A DNA stretch of 64,000 nucleotides from Aquabacterium sp963511655 (GTDB lineage Bacteria; Pseudomonadota; Gammaproteobacteria; Burkholderiales; Burkholderiaceae_C): positions 145,000 to 208,999 of the forward strand of contig CAUPJV010000001.1 in assembly GCA_963511655.1 (NCBI GenBank), read 5' to 3'. The stretch's first letter is position 1, and every line of letters begins with the position of its first letter. The notes beneath the pieces were generated by a model. It searched no databases. It saw only the letters and a list, made by a program, of their open reading frames with translations, and had not been told where the DNA came from. The position numbers and the translations under genes were made by a program. Below are positions 26,162-35,872 of the stretch, in pieces.

Positions 26162-27100
26162 ATGACCGCATTCGCATTCGTCTTCCCGGGTCAAGGCTCT
26201 CAATCCGTTGGCATGCTCGACGCCTGGGGTGATCACGCCGCCGTGCGCGACACCCTGGCCGAGGCCTCCGATGCCTTGGGCGAAGACATCCGCAAGCTCA
26301 TCGCCGAAGGCCCCAAAGAGACCCTGGACCTCACCACCAACACCCAGCCGGTCATGTTGACGGCCGGCGTGGCCTGCTGGCGCGCCTGGTTGGCCGAGAC
26401 CGGCCTGTCGCCCGCTGCCGTGGCGGGCCACTCGCTGGGCGAGTACACCGCCCTGGTGGCGTCGGGCGTGCTGAGCTTGAAGGATGCGCTGCCCCTGGTT
26501 CGTTTCCGCGCCCAGGCCATGCAAGACGCCGTCCCCGTGGGCGTGGGCGGCATGGCCGCCATCCTTGGCATGGACGCCGAGGGCGTCAAGGCGGGTTGTG
26601 CTCAGGCGGCCGCCGAGACCGGGCAGGCCGTCGAGGCCGTGAACTTCAACGACCCCAAGCAGACCGTCATCGCGGGCACCAAGGCCGGCGTGGAAAAGGC
26701 CTGTGAATTGCTCAAGGCCGCCGGTGCCAAGCGCGCGCTGCCCCTGCCGGTGTCCGCGCCGTTTCACAGCAGCCTGATGAAGCCCGCCGCCGAGCGCCTG
26801 AAGGAAAAGCTCGCGGCCACGTCGTTTGCGGCACCCCGGTTCGCCGTCGTCAACAACGTCGACGTGGCCGTGACCCAGGAGCCCGATGCGTTCCGCGACG
26901 CCCTGTATCGTCAGGCCTTCGGTCCGGTGCGCTGGGTCGAGACCATCCAGGCCCTCAAGGCCCGCGGCCTTTCGCACGTGATTGAATGTGGCCCGGGCAA
27001 GGTCCTCTCCGGCATGGTCAAGCGCATCGACGCCGACCTGGTCAGCGCCACCGTGCTGGATCCGGCCTCTTTGGCCGAGGCCCGTGCCCTCCTGGCATGA
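26162..27100 (+). CDS. fabD: Malonyl-CoA:ACP transacylase (FabD)
   Basis: Loads malonate onto ACP. The 312-residue protein has FVFPGQGSQSVGMLD at the N terminus, the nucleophile in GHSLGEYTALVASG (Ser near 92), QAMQDAVPVGVGGMAAILG and PFHSSLMKPAAERL (His near 200). Start follows AAGGACGACAC. It is co-directional with fabH (52-base gap) and fabG (31-base gap). Confidence 0.97.
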   Translation: MTAFAFVFPGQGSQSVGMLDAWGDHAAVRDTLAEASDALGEDIRKLIAEGPKETLDLTTNTQPVMLTAGVACWRAWLAETGLSPAAVAGHSLGEYTALVASGVLSLKDALPLVRFRAQAMQDAVPVGVGGMAAILGMDAEGVKAGCAQAAAETGQAVEAVNFNDPKQTVIAGTKAGVEKACELLKAAGAKRALPLPVSAPFHSSLMKPAAERLKEKLAATSFAAPRFAVVNNVDVAVTQEPDAFRDALYRQAFGPVRWVETIQALKARGLSHVIECGPGKVLSGMVKRIDADLVSATVLDPASLAEARALLA

Positions 27101-27131
27101 CCGCGCCCGAACCGTTTCAAGAGAACACACC

Positions 27132-27878
27132 ATGAGCACCGAATTCAAAGGACAGATCGCGCTGGTCACCGGCGCCAGCCGCGGCATCGGTCGCGCCATC
27201 GCCACGGCGCTGGCCCAACGCGGCCTCAAGGTCATCGGCACCGCCACATCCGACGCGGGCGCGCAAGCGATCACCGAGGGCCTGTCTGCCTTCGAGGGCT
27301 GCAAGGGCATCGTGCTGAACGTGACCGACGCCGCGGGCGTGGATGCAGCCATCGACGCCATCCTCAAGGAGCACGGCGCCCTGCACGTGCTGGTCAACAA
27401 CGCCGGCATCACCCGCGACACCCTGGCCATGCGCATGAAGGACGACGACTGGGATGCCGTGATGGACACCAACCTCAAGGCGGTCTTTCGCCTGAGTCGT
27501 GCCGTCATGCGCCCCATGATGAAGCAGCGCCATGGCCGCATCATCAGCATCACCTCCGTGGTGGGCGCCAGCGGCAACCCCGGGCAAGCCAACTACGCGG
27601 CCGCCAAGGCGGGTGTGGCGGGCATGACCCGCGCCCTCGCCCGTGAGCTGGGCAGCCGTGGCGTGACGGTCAACTGCGTGGCGCCGGGCTTCATCGACAC
27701 CGACATGACCAAGGCCTTGTCGGAAGAACAACACACCGCCTTGAAGTCGCAGATCCCGCTGGGGCGACTCGGGCAGCCTGAAGACATCGCCGAAGCCGTG
27801 GCCTTCCTGGCCTCGCCGCAAGCCGCCTACATCACGGGCGTCGAGCTGCACGTCAACGGCGGCATGTTCATGAACTGA
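27132..27878 (+). CDS. fabG: 3-oxoacyl-ACP reductase (FabG)
   Basis: NADPH-dependent short-chain dehydrogenase that reduces 3-oxoacyl-ACP. The 248-residue protein has VTGASRGIGRAIA near 13-25 (cofactor glycines), NNAG near 90, the catalytic Ser in SITSVVGASGNPGQ, YAAAKAG (Tyr-Lys near 154-158) and a C-terminal GGMFMN. It is followed by a terminator-like hairpin before acpP. Confidence 0.97.
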   Translation: MSTEFKGQIALVTGASRGIGRAIATALAQRGLKVIGTATSDAGAQAITEGLSAFEGCKGIVLNVTDAAGVDAAIDAILKEHGALHVLVNNAGITRDTLAMRMKDDDWDAVMDTNLKAVFRLSRAVMRPMMKQRHGRIISITSVVGASGNPGQANYAAAKAGVAGMTRALARELGSRGVTVNCVAPGFIDTDMTKALSEEQHTALKSQIPLGRLGQPEDIAEAVAFLASPQAAYITGVELHVNGGMFMN

Positions 27879-27879
27879 T

Positions 27880-27917
27880 TTTGAGATCTTGCTGGGGAAT
27901 CTCAAATTCGATTTTTC
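27880..27917 (+). terminator. Terminator-like hairpin between fabG and acpP
   Basis: TTTGAGAT (27880-27887) pairs with ATCTCAAA (27899-27906) around an 11-base loop, followed by a T-rich stretch ending in five Ts. It begins two bases after the fabG stop and would end or reduce transcription from the fab operon. Confidence 0.6.
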
Positions 27918-27948
27918 GAGCCGTCAGCGCAATGACATGCTGAATCGG

Positions 27949-27954
27949 TAAAAT
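27949..27954 (+). promoter_or_regulatory. Candidate -10 element for acpP
   Basis: GGTAAAATCC contains TAAAAT, 33 bases before the acpP ATG and after the fabG hairpin. No convincing -35 hexamer lies 16-18 bases upstream. A strong ribosome binding site, GGAGGAG, follows directly before the start. Confidence 0.4.
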
Positions 27955-27987
27955 CCCCTTTTTGTTTGCATACCTCCTGGAGGAGTC

Positions 27988-28227
27988 ATGAGCGATATCG
28001 AAGCACGCGTCAAGAAGATCATTGCAGAGCAACTCGGCGTGGCCGAGTCTGAAGTCAGCCCCGAGAAGGCTTTCGTTGCCGACCTGGGTGCCGACTCCCT
28101 GGACACCGTTGAGCTGGTGATGGCCCTCGAAGACGAGTTCGGCATCGAGATCCCGGACGAAGAGGCAGAAAAGATCACCACCGTGCAGCTGGCGATCGAC
28201 TACGCCAAGGCCCACGTCAAGGCCTGA
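27988..28227 (+). CDS. acpP: Acyl carrier protein
   Basis: Central carrier of acyl intermediates. The 79-residue acidic protein has the phosphopantetheine site DLGADSLDTVELVMALE (Ser near 38), attached by AcpS, which is encoded at 40809-41240. GGAGGAG directly upstream of the ATG is one of the strongest ribosome binding sites in the window, fitting a highly made protein. Hairpins on both sides suggest separate transcription. Confidence 0.98.
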   Translation: MSDIEARVKKIIAEQLGVAESEVSPEKAFVADLGADSLDTVELVMALEDEFGIEIPDEEAEKITTVQLAIDYAKAHVKA

Positions 28228-28242
28228 TCCACCGCGCAGAGT

Positions 28243-28265
28243 CAAGGCCCTTCGGGGCCTTGTTT
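28243..28265 (+). terminator. Hairpin with TTCG tetraloop between acpP and fabF
   Basis: CAAGGCCC pairs perfectly with GGGCCTTG around TTCG, a very stable tetraloop, followed by TTT. It lies 15 bases past the acpP stop and 32 bases before fabF, so it probably trims or partly terminates acpP mRNA and lowers fabF expression relative to acpP. Confidence 0.75.
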
Positions 28266-28296
28266 GCATGGAACTCAACTTTTTGCATTGGCAAGC

Positions 28297-29541
28297 ATGA
28301 CCCGTCGTCGCGTCGTCATCACCGGCCTGGGGCTGATCACTCCCCTGGGCAACCATGTCCAGGACTCCTGGGACGCCCTCCTTGCCGGCCGCTCCGGCAT
28401 CCAGACCATCACCCAGTTCGACGCTGCGGCGTTCGCCTGCCAGTTCGCCGGTGAGGTCAAGGGCTTCAACATCGAGGACTACATCCCCGCCAAGGAAGCC
28501 CGGCACATGGACCGGTTCATCCACTTCGGCTTGGCTGCGAGCATGCAGGCTGTGCGGGATGCGGGCCTGCCCACGGGCGACGCGCTGACCCCCGAGGTCG
28601 CCGAGCGCATCGGCGTCATGGTGGGTTCGGGCATCGGTGGCCTGCCCATGATCGAGCAGACCCACACCGACTACAAGGAACGTGGCCCACGCCGCATTTC
28701 CCCCTTCTTCGTGCCCGCCTCGATCATCAACATGATCAGCGGCCACGTCTCCATCTACCACGGCTTCCGTGGCCCCAACCTGGGTGTCGTCACCGCCTGC
28801 ACCACCGGCTTGCACGCCATCGGTCTGGCCGCGCGCCTCATCGAGTGCGGGGACGCCGACATCATGGTGGCCGGCGGCTCCGAGTCCACCGTGTCGCCGC
28901 TGGGCGTCGGTGGTTTTGCAGCCTCCCGTGCGCTGTCGACTCGCAACGACGACCCGACCACCGCCTCGCGTCCGTTCGACAAGGACCGCGACGGTTTCGT
29001 GCTGGGTGAGGGCGCCGGCGTCATGGTGCTGGAGTCCTACGACAGCGCTGTGGCACGAGGCGCGCGAATCTACGCCGAACTCGCCGGCTTCGGCATGAGC
29101 GGCGACGCCCACCACATGACCGCCCCCGACGTGGACGGCCCCAAGCGCTCGATGCTCAACGCCTTGCGCAACGCTGGCTTGAACACCGACCAGGTGCAGT
29201 ACCTCAACGCACACGGCACCTCCACGCCGCTGGGTGACGTCAACGAAACCAACGCCATCAAACTGGCCTTCGGTGATGACGCCAGGAAGCTGGTGGTCAA
29301 CTCGACCAAGTCCATGACCGGCCACCTGCTGGGCGGCGCGGGCGGCATCGAGTCGGTGTTCACCGTGCTGGCCATCCACAATCAGGTCTCGCCCCCGACG
29401 ATCAACATCTTCAACCAGGATCCCGAGTGCGACCTGGACTACTGCGCCAACACCGCACGCGAGATGAAGATCGACGCCGCGCTGAAGAACAACTTCGGCT
29501 TCGGTGGCACCAACGGGTCCCTCGTTTTCAAACGCATCTGA
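28297..29541 (+). CDS. fabF: 3-oxoacyl-ACP synthase II (FabF)
   Basis: Elongating ketosynthase. The 414-residue protein has RRVVITGLGLITPLGN at the start, the catalytic Cys in VVTACTTGLHAIG near 165, LNAHGTSTPLGDVNE (His near 306) and STKSMTGHLLGGAG (Lys and His near 338-343), then NNFGFGGTNGSLVF. No clear ribosome binding site precedes the ATG at 28297; an in-frame TTG at 28264 is the alternative and would overlap the hairpin tail. Confidence 0.97.
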   Translation: MTRRRVVITGLGLITPLGNHVQDSWDALLAGRSGIQTITQFDAAAFACQFAGEVKGFNIEDYIPAKEARHMDRFIHFGLAASMQAVRDAGLPTGDALTPEVAERIGVMVGSGIGGLPMIEQTHTDYKERGPRRISPFFVPASIINMISGHVSIYHGFRGPNLGVVTACTTGLHAIGLAARLIECGDADIMVAGGSESTVSPLGVGGFAASRALSTRNDDPTTASRPFDKDRDGFVLGEGAGVMVLESYDSAVARGARIYAELAGFGMSGDAHHMTAPDVDGPKRSMLNALRNAGLNTDQVQYLNAHGTSTPLGDVNETNAIKLAFGDDARKLVVNSTKSMTGHLLGGAGGIESVFTVLAIHNQVSPPTINIFNQDPECDLDYCANTAREMKIDAALKNNFGFGGTNGSLVFKRI

Positions 29542-29591
29542 CGTCATCCGCAGCGGGTTGTGCAGGTTTGATCCGCTGAACCTTGCCCAAC

Positions 29592-30413
29592 ATGTCGATC
29601 CTGGCTCCGCTGCTGCGTCCAGCGTCCTGGCGCCTGGCGCCGGGCGCTGCAGACGCCCCCCTGATCCGCCTGGCCGGACAGGCCCTCATCGTGCTCAGTG
29701 GCCTGGCCTTGCTGGCCTGGTCGCTGGCTGTCTGGCACGGCGCCTGGGTGCGCGGGGACCTTGAATGGCCAGCCGCACTGGCGGTGCTGTGCTGCGTGGT
29801 GTGGCTCTGGCAGGCCAGTCGGCTGTGGCGCGACTGGTCTGCGCCGTCTCACCGCCTGACTTTGCGCTGGACGGGGCCCCCAGGCCCAGGCGCAGGCGCA
29901 GGCCCAGGCGCAGGCGTTGTAGCGGGGACTGCTGCGCCCGGAGGGTGGCGCGTCGACGAGTGGGGCGAGGTCGGGGTTGAGGTTTCCCTGGTCTGGGACT
30001 GGCAGCACGTTTTGCTGGTTCGACTCAAGCCCTCGCATGATGGGGCCCCGGCTTGGGTCTGGTTGTCCGAGCGCATCGGCAACGAGGTGCATCGCCTGCG
30101 CACGCTGCTGTGCCTGCCGACTTCGTTCACCCAAACCGCCGGTGCCGGTGTCGCCGCCGTCGACGCTGTCGAGCCAGTCCGGCCCCTGGATGCCATTTTT
30201 CGGAAGGTGGCATCATCGAGCCGTCCCCCTCCTGGCAAAGCGCGATCGATGCGAGTTCCCTCACTGTCTTCCCTGGTCAGCCGCGAGTTGGATTCGGCGG
30301 GCCTGGCGCCGCCCTTGCGCATCGAGGACGACTTCCCGCTCACGCAGTTCTTCGATCGCGACGAACACGGCGCCGATGCGGCCGCGATCTCACCGTCCAA
30401 AGGGGCTGCGTGA
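29592..30413 (+). CDS. Membrane protein of unknown function between fabF and rpoE (possibly YgfX-like)
   Basis: Not firmly recognised. The 273-residue protein has two hydrophobic segments (about 27-47 QALIVLSGLALLAWSLAVWH and 55-73) of the kind found in YgfX proteins. A Pro-Gly-Ala repeat region (about 93-115) follows, then a tryptophan-rich soluble part with VSLVWDWQHVLLVRL and WVWLSERIGNEVHRLRTLLCL, which resembles the C-terminal half of YgfX. The last 90 residues are polar and unconserved. The stop shares one base with the rpoE start (TGATG), so translation is probably coupled. The ATG at 29592 is chosen over a TTG at 29583. Confidence 0.6.
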   Translation: MSILAPLLRPASWRLAPGAADAPLIRLAGQALIVLSGLALLAWSLAVWHGAWVRGDLEWPAALAVLCCVVWLWQASRLWRDWSAPSHRLTLRWTGPPGPGAGAGPGAGVVAGTAAPGGWRVDEWGEVGVEVSLVWDWQHVLLVRLKPSHDGAPAWVWLSERIGNEVHRLRTLLCLPTSFTQTAGAGVAAVDAVEPVRPLDAIFRKVASSSRPPPGKARSMRVPSLSSLVSRELDSAGLAPPLRIEDDFPLTQFFDRDEHGADAAAISPSKGAA

Positions 30414-31117
30414 TGCAGGGTGACGACGTCAACGACCCGCCGCTGTCGGAGGCCCCCCGCCTGGCCGCTTTCCCCGATGCCGGAGCGCCGCTGGCCGAGC
30501 CCGTGGCGCCCTTGAACGACGTCGATGCGGTCCTGGTCGAGCGCGTGCAGCGCGGCGATCAGAAGGCCTTCGAGATGCTGGTGGTCAAGTACCAGCGGCG
30601 CATCGAGCGCCTCATCGCTCGCATGGTGCGCGACGTTGACCTGGTGGAAGACATCGCCCAGGAAACCTTCATCCGGGCGTACCGCGCTTTGCCCGGCTTT
30701 CGTGGCGAGAGCGCCTTCTACACCTGGCTCTACCGCATCGCGGTCAACACAGCCAAGCGGGCCATGATCGGGCTCAAGCGCGACCCGCTGCTGACCGAGG
30801 CGGCCATGGGTGGCTCCGGCGACGACGACGATGAGCACCCCCGCGCCCAGGATGACGCCACCGATGGCGAGACGCCCGAGTCGATCATGGCCAGCCGCCA
30901 GGTGGCCGAAACCGTCAACGCCGCCATCGAGGCTTTGTCCGAAGACCTGCGTCAGGCCATCACGCTGCGTGAAATCGAGGGCCTGAGCTACGAGGAGATC
31001 TCCGAGCTCATGGGCTGTCCGATCGGCACGGTGCGTTCGCGCATTTTCCGAGCCCGGGAGTCCATCGCATCCCGCCTGCGCCCCTTGCTCGACACCCGGG
31101 AGGGCGAGCGTTGGTGA
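30413..31117 (+). CDS. rpoE: RNA polymerase sigma factor RpoE (ECF, sigma-E)
   Basis: Envelope-stress sigma factor of 234 residues. Region 2 contains FEMLVVKYQRRIERLIARMVRD and DLVEDIAQETFIRAYRALPGFRGES near 75-98. An acidic insert (GSGDDDDEHPRAQDDATDGE) separates it from region 4, with LREIEGLSYEEISELMGCPIGTVRSRIFRARE near 180-212. The N terminus has a 35-residue polar extension before the core. AAGGGG precedes the ATG. The anti-sigma gene follows, the usual arrangement. Confidence 0.97.
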   Translation: MQGDDVNDPPLSEAPRLAAFPDAGAPLAEPVAPLNDVDAVLVERVQRGDQKAFEMLVVKYQRRIERLIARMVRDVDLVEDIAQETFIRAYRALPGFRGESAFYTWLYRIAVNTAKRAMIGLKRDPLLTEAAMGGSGDDDDEHPRAQDDATDGETPESIMASRQVAETVNAAIEALSEDLRQAITLREIEGLSYEEISELMGCPIGTVRSRIFRARESIASRLRPLLDTREGERW

Positions 31118-31207
31118 GCACGGAACTTTCCGCTTCTGCCTTGATCCATGAAGGGCGCCTGCATCCCATGTCGGGGTGCGGGCAGGCTGATTCAGGAGCC
31201 AAGACGC

Positions 31208-31903
31208 ATGTCTGAACACCCGCAAGGCGGTGCCGTGTCCCGCGAAATCCTCTCTGCCCTGGCCGATGGTCAGGCCACCTCGACCGAGGCCGCTCAGGCC
31301 AGTGCCGCCTGGCGCGGTCAGCCCGAAGCGCGCGCCACCTGGCATGCCTACCACCTCATCGGCGACGTGCTGCGTTCCCCCGAGGCGCTGGCAGCGTCCG
31401 ACAGCGAACGATTTTTGCAACGCCTGCGCGCCCGCATGTCCGACGAGCCGGTGGTGCTGGCCCCGCAGGCTGTTCAGGCCGCACAGGTGCTGCGTCACGA
31501 TTCTGCGGCTGCTCTCACCCAGGACAACACGGGCCAGCCGCTGCGTCGCCGCATGTGGGCCGGCCCGGCGGCCGTCGCTGCCAGCTTTGCCTTGATCGTG
31601 GGGGTGCTGACCTCCCAGGTGGGTGCCCCGGGTGCCCCGGGCGACGTCGGTGGTGCCTCTGGAGGCGAGCAACTGGCCCGTTCGGGCACCGGCTGGGCCG
31701 AAGCCAGCGTGGTGAGTCAGCCCGGGCTGAGCCTGAGCGCTGGCGGCTCCTTCAGCAACCGCGGCGATCAGGTCACCGGCTTGTTGCCTCGCGACCCTCG
31801 CCTGGATCAGGCGATGACCGTGCAGCGCCCGCTGCCCAACCCCCCCTCGACCTTCTCCGAGCCGCCTGGCCTGATCCGCACCACCGCGTACAGCGCCCCT
31901 TGA
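31208..31903 (+). CDS. rseA: Sigma-E anti-sigma factor RseA/MucA-type
   Basis: Membrane-bound inhibitor of RpoE. The 231-residue protein opens with the RseA N-terminal domain (SREILSALADGQATSTEAAQ, then WHAYHLIGDVLRS near 45-57), which binds the sigma factor. A single membrane segment follows (about 119-138, AAVAASFALIVGVLTSQVG), then a Gly/Ser-rich periplasmic tail. AGGAG precedes the ATG. A strong intrinsic terminator follows, and no rseB/mucB gene is found before mucD. Confidence 0.9.
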   Translation: MSEHPQGGAVSREILSALADGQATSTEAAQASAAWRGQPEARATWHAYHLIGDVLRSPEALAASDSERFLQRLRARMSDEPVVLAPQAVQAAQVLRHDSAAALTQDNTGQPLRRRMWAGPAAVAASFALIVGVLTSQVGAPGAPGDVGGASGGEQLARSGTGWAEASVVSQPGLSLSAGGSFSNRGDQVTGLLPRDPRLDQAMTVQRPLPNPPSTFSEPPGLIRTTAYSAP

Positions 31904-31930
31904 ATTCGCAGCGCCTTGACCCCAATTCGA

Positions 31931-31964
31931 CCGCGGTGAGCCTTTGCAGGCTCCCGCGGTTTTT
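31931..31964 (+). terminator. Intrinsic terminator after rseA
   Basis: CCGCG-G-T-GAGCC pairs with GGCTC-C-CGCGG (5 plus 5 base pairs, small internal bulge) around TTTGCA, followed by TTTTT. It lies 28 bases after the rseA stop and separates the rpoE-rseA unit from mucD. Confidence 0.85.
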
Positions 31965-32114
31965 GTCTGTTGAAGCGGGCGTGTCGCCTGCTTTGGTGCT
32001 CAGCGCTTCACTGAACTTTGCCTGGCGCATCGATTGCGCGCGCGAACTGTCGTCCAATCTGTGGGCTCCCACGTTGCCATGTCATCCGCATCTCCATCCA
32101 AGAGGTCTTCGCTC

Positions 32115-33674
32115 ATGATGCCGTCCCAAATGACCGTTGCTTCCACGCCGTCCGTCATCCGTCGCACCCTCGTTGTTGGCGCCGTGGTCTCCGCTGTCGG
32201 GCTGATCCTCAGCTCCAGCCTGTTTCCGCATGCGTCTCAGGCGCAGCAATCGGTCGCCATGGCCGCTGCTCCCAGCGCCATCCCGGCGACGCCTGCGCAG
32301 CCCGCCCCGCAGGCCCCGCTCCTGGTCAAGGGCTTGCCCGACTTCACCGACCTCGTCGAGAAGGTCGGGCCCTCGGTGGTCAGCATCCGCACGACCCAGC
32401 GCGTCAACGACGAAGAGGACACGGGTGATGAAGCCGACGCGCAGATGCGCGAGTTCTTCAAGCGATTCTTCGGTGTGCCCATGCCTGACCAGCGTCGCAA
32501 TGCGCCCCGTCGTGGTGGCGAGCAGGGCGAGGAGCGCCCCCGCGGCGTGGGTTCGGGCTTCGTGCTCAGCGCCGACGGCTACGTCATGACGAACGCCCAC
32601 GTGGTGGAGGGCGCCGACGAGGTCTACGTCAACCTGACGGACAAGCGCGAGTACAAAGCCAAGGTCGTGGGGGCAGACAAACGCACCGACGTTGCCGTGC
32701 TCAAGATCGAAGCCAACAAACTGCCGGCCGTCGCGATCGGCAACGTCGCCAGCCTGCGAGTGGGCGAGTGGGTCATGGCCATCGGCACGCCCTTCGGCCT
32801 GGAGAACACCGTCACCGCTGGCATCGTCAGCGCCAAGGCGCGTGACACCGGCGAAGAAATCCGGTTCATCCAGACCGACGTGGCCGTCAACCCGGGCAAC
32901 TCGGGCGGCCCGCTGATCAACATGCGCGGCGAGGTCGTGGGCATCAACTCGCAGATCCTCAGCCGCTCCGGCGGCTTCATGGGCATTTCCCTGTCCATCC
33001 CCATCGACGACGCCATGAAGGTGGCCGACCAGCTGCGCAGCGGCGGCAAGGTGATCCGCGGTCGCATCGGTGTGTCCATCGCGCCGGTGACCAAGGACGT
33101 GGCTGAGTCCATCGGCCTGGGCAAGCCGCGGGGGGCGCTGGTGCAGGGCGTGGAGCCCGGCACGCCGGCGGACAAGGCTGGCGTTGAGGCGGGCGACATC
33201 ATCACCCAGTTCAACGGTCAGGCCATCGACAAGGCCGGGGACCTGCCGCGCCTGGTGGCAGCCACTCGCCCTGGCACCAAGAGCACCTTGCAGGTTTTCC
33301 GCCGTGGGGGATTCAAGGAACTCGCGGTGACCGTCGCCGAGCTCGAGGCCCCCAAAGCCAAGTCAGAGCAGCCAGCCAAGCCTGCAGCGAAGGCGTCTGC
33401 CGCTGCGTTGGGGCTGACCGTGACCGACCTGAGCGCCGAGCAAAAGCGCGAGCTCAAGCAAAGTGGCGGCGTGCTGGTGGAGGGGGCAGAAGGCCCCGCT
33501 GCCCGGGCTGGCCTGCGCGCGGGCGACGTCATCCTGGCGGTGGCCAACGTTCAGGTTGCCAACGCCAGTGAGTTCGAGGCGTTGCTGGGCAAGGTGGACA
33601 AGAGCCGTCCGGTGAGCGTGCTGGTGCGCCGCGGCGAGTGGGCTCAGTACGCCGTGATCCGGCCCGTCAAGTGA
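32115..33674 (+). CDS. mucD: Periplasmic serine protease DegP/DegQ/MucD
   Basis: HtrA-family protease-chaperone of envelope quality control. The 519-residue precursor has a signal or anchor segment (about 16-44, ending HASQAQQ). The trypsin-like domain has catalytic His in MTNAHVVEGADE, Asp in KRTDVAVLKI and Ser in NPGNSGGPLIN near 265. Two PDZ domains follow (about 305-395 and 430-519, with EPGTPADKAGVEAGDII and EGPAARAGLRAGDVIL). The ATG at 32115 has AGAGG nine bases upstream; ATG at 32079 is an alternative. Gap 31904-32114 holds only the terminator and no gene. Confidence 0.95.
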   Translation: MMPSQMTVASTPSVIRRTLVVGAVVSAVGLILSSSLFPHASQAQQSVAMAAAPSAIPATPAQPAPQAPLLVKGLPDFTDLVEKVGPSVVSIRTTQRVNDEEDTGDEADAQMREFFKRFFGVPMPDQRRNAPRRGGEQGEERPRGVGSGFVLSADGYVMTNAHVVEGADEVYVNLTDKREYKAKVVGADKRTDVAVLKIEANKLPAVAIGNVASLRVGEWVMAIGTPFGLENTVTAGIVSAKARDTGEEIRFIQTDVAVNPGNSGGPLINMRGEVVGINSQILSRSGGFMGISLSIPIDDAMKVADQLRSGGKVIRGRIGVSIAPVTKDVAESIGLGKPRGALVQGVEPGTPADKAGVEAGDIITQFNGQAIDKAGDLPRLVAATRPGTKSTLQVFRRGGFKELAVTVAELEAPKAKSEQPAKPAAKASAAALGLTVTDLSAEQKRELKQSGGVLVEGAEGPAARAGLRAGDVILAVANVQVANASEFEALLGKVDKSRPVSVLVRRGEWAQYAVIRPVK

Positions 33675-33860
33675 GGCAAGCCGGGTGCAGCAAGGGCAAT
33701 CCCGAGCACGCCATGGGGTTGTTGGCCGCTTTCGACAGCGTCGATCGGTGTTGATAACTCGGGTGGCGGGGTGGAATCTGGCTACAATCCGCCCTGCCGT
33801 CCAGACTGACGGCCCCTTTCTGCTGACGTCAGACTTGCCCACAACCTGCTGTTGATAACC

Positions 33861-33869
33861 TGTGCATAA
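33861..33869 (-). promoter_or_regulatory. Single DnaA-box-like nonamer
   Basis: TGTGCATAA is the complement of TTATGCACA, a perfect fit to the TTATNCACA consensus. Only one box is present and no AT-rich unwinding region or dnaA/dnaN genes are nearby, so at most it is a regulatory or titration site. Confidence 0.3.
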
Positions 33870-33949
33870 CAGGCGATTCCCGGCCTGCGAGCCTGCTCCA
33901 GTGGCTTGCAAACAGCCCTTGCGGATGGGACCTTCGCTACAATGGAGGT

Positions 33950-33980
33950 CCAACAAGCAGTTGCCATACGTTTTTGTTGG
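33950..33980 (+). promoter_or_regulatory. First leader hairpin of lepA
   Basis: CCAACAA (33950-33956) pairs with TTGTTGG (33974-33980), enclosing a 17-base loop. It starts seven bases after the nearer TACAAT box and abuts the terminator hairpin. Confidence 0.5.
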
Positions 33981-34015
33981 AAGGCGCGTCACTCCTTTTG
34001 ACGTGCCTTTTTTTT
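33981..34015 (+). terminator. Terminator-shaped hairpin ending at the lepA start codon
   Basis: AAGGC and GCCTT, then CGTCA and TGACG, form a 10-base-pair stem with one mismatch around CTCCTTT. An eight-base T-run (34008-34015) follows that touches the ATG at 34016. It has full intrinsic terminator form and takes the place where a ribosome binding site would be. Confidence 0.75.
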
Positions 34016-35824
<1,809 letters not shown>

Positions 35825-35872
35825 GTCCCTTCAGGCTCGCACCGATCGCCAACGACCACAACGAGAACATCG

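Larger units (their letters stand above)
33675..34015. other. 341-base mucD-lepA intergenic region
   Basis: No gene seen. It holds two GCTACAAT boxes (33780-33787 and 33936-33943), each a good -10 match without a clear -35. TGTTGATAAC occurs twice about 100 bases apart (33749 and 33849 region). TGTGCATAA (33861-33869) matches the DnaA box consensus on the reverse strand. Two abutting hairpins (33950-33980 and 33981-34015) end at the lepA ATG. Confidence 0.7.

Noticed and set aside
32013..32040. GAACTT before mucD as a sigma-E -35 element
   Set aside because: The bases 16-17 downstream (TGCGCG) do not resemble the sigma-E -10 element, so no promoter is supported.
33675..34015. Replication origin at the DnaA-box match
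   Set aside because: Only one box, no AT-rich unwinding region, and no dnaA, dnaN or gidA nearby.
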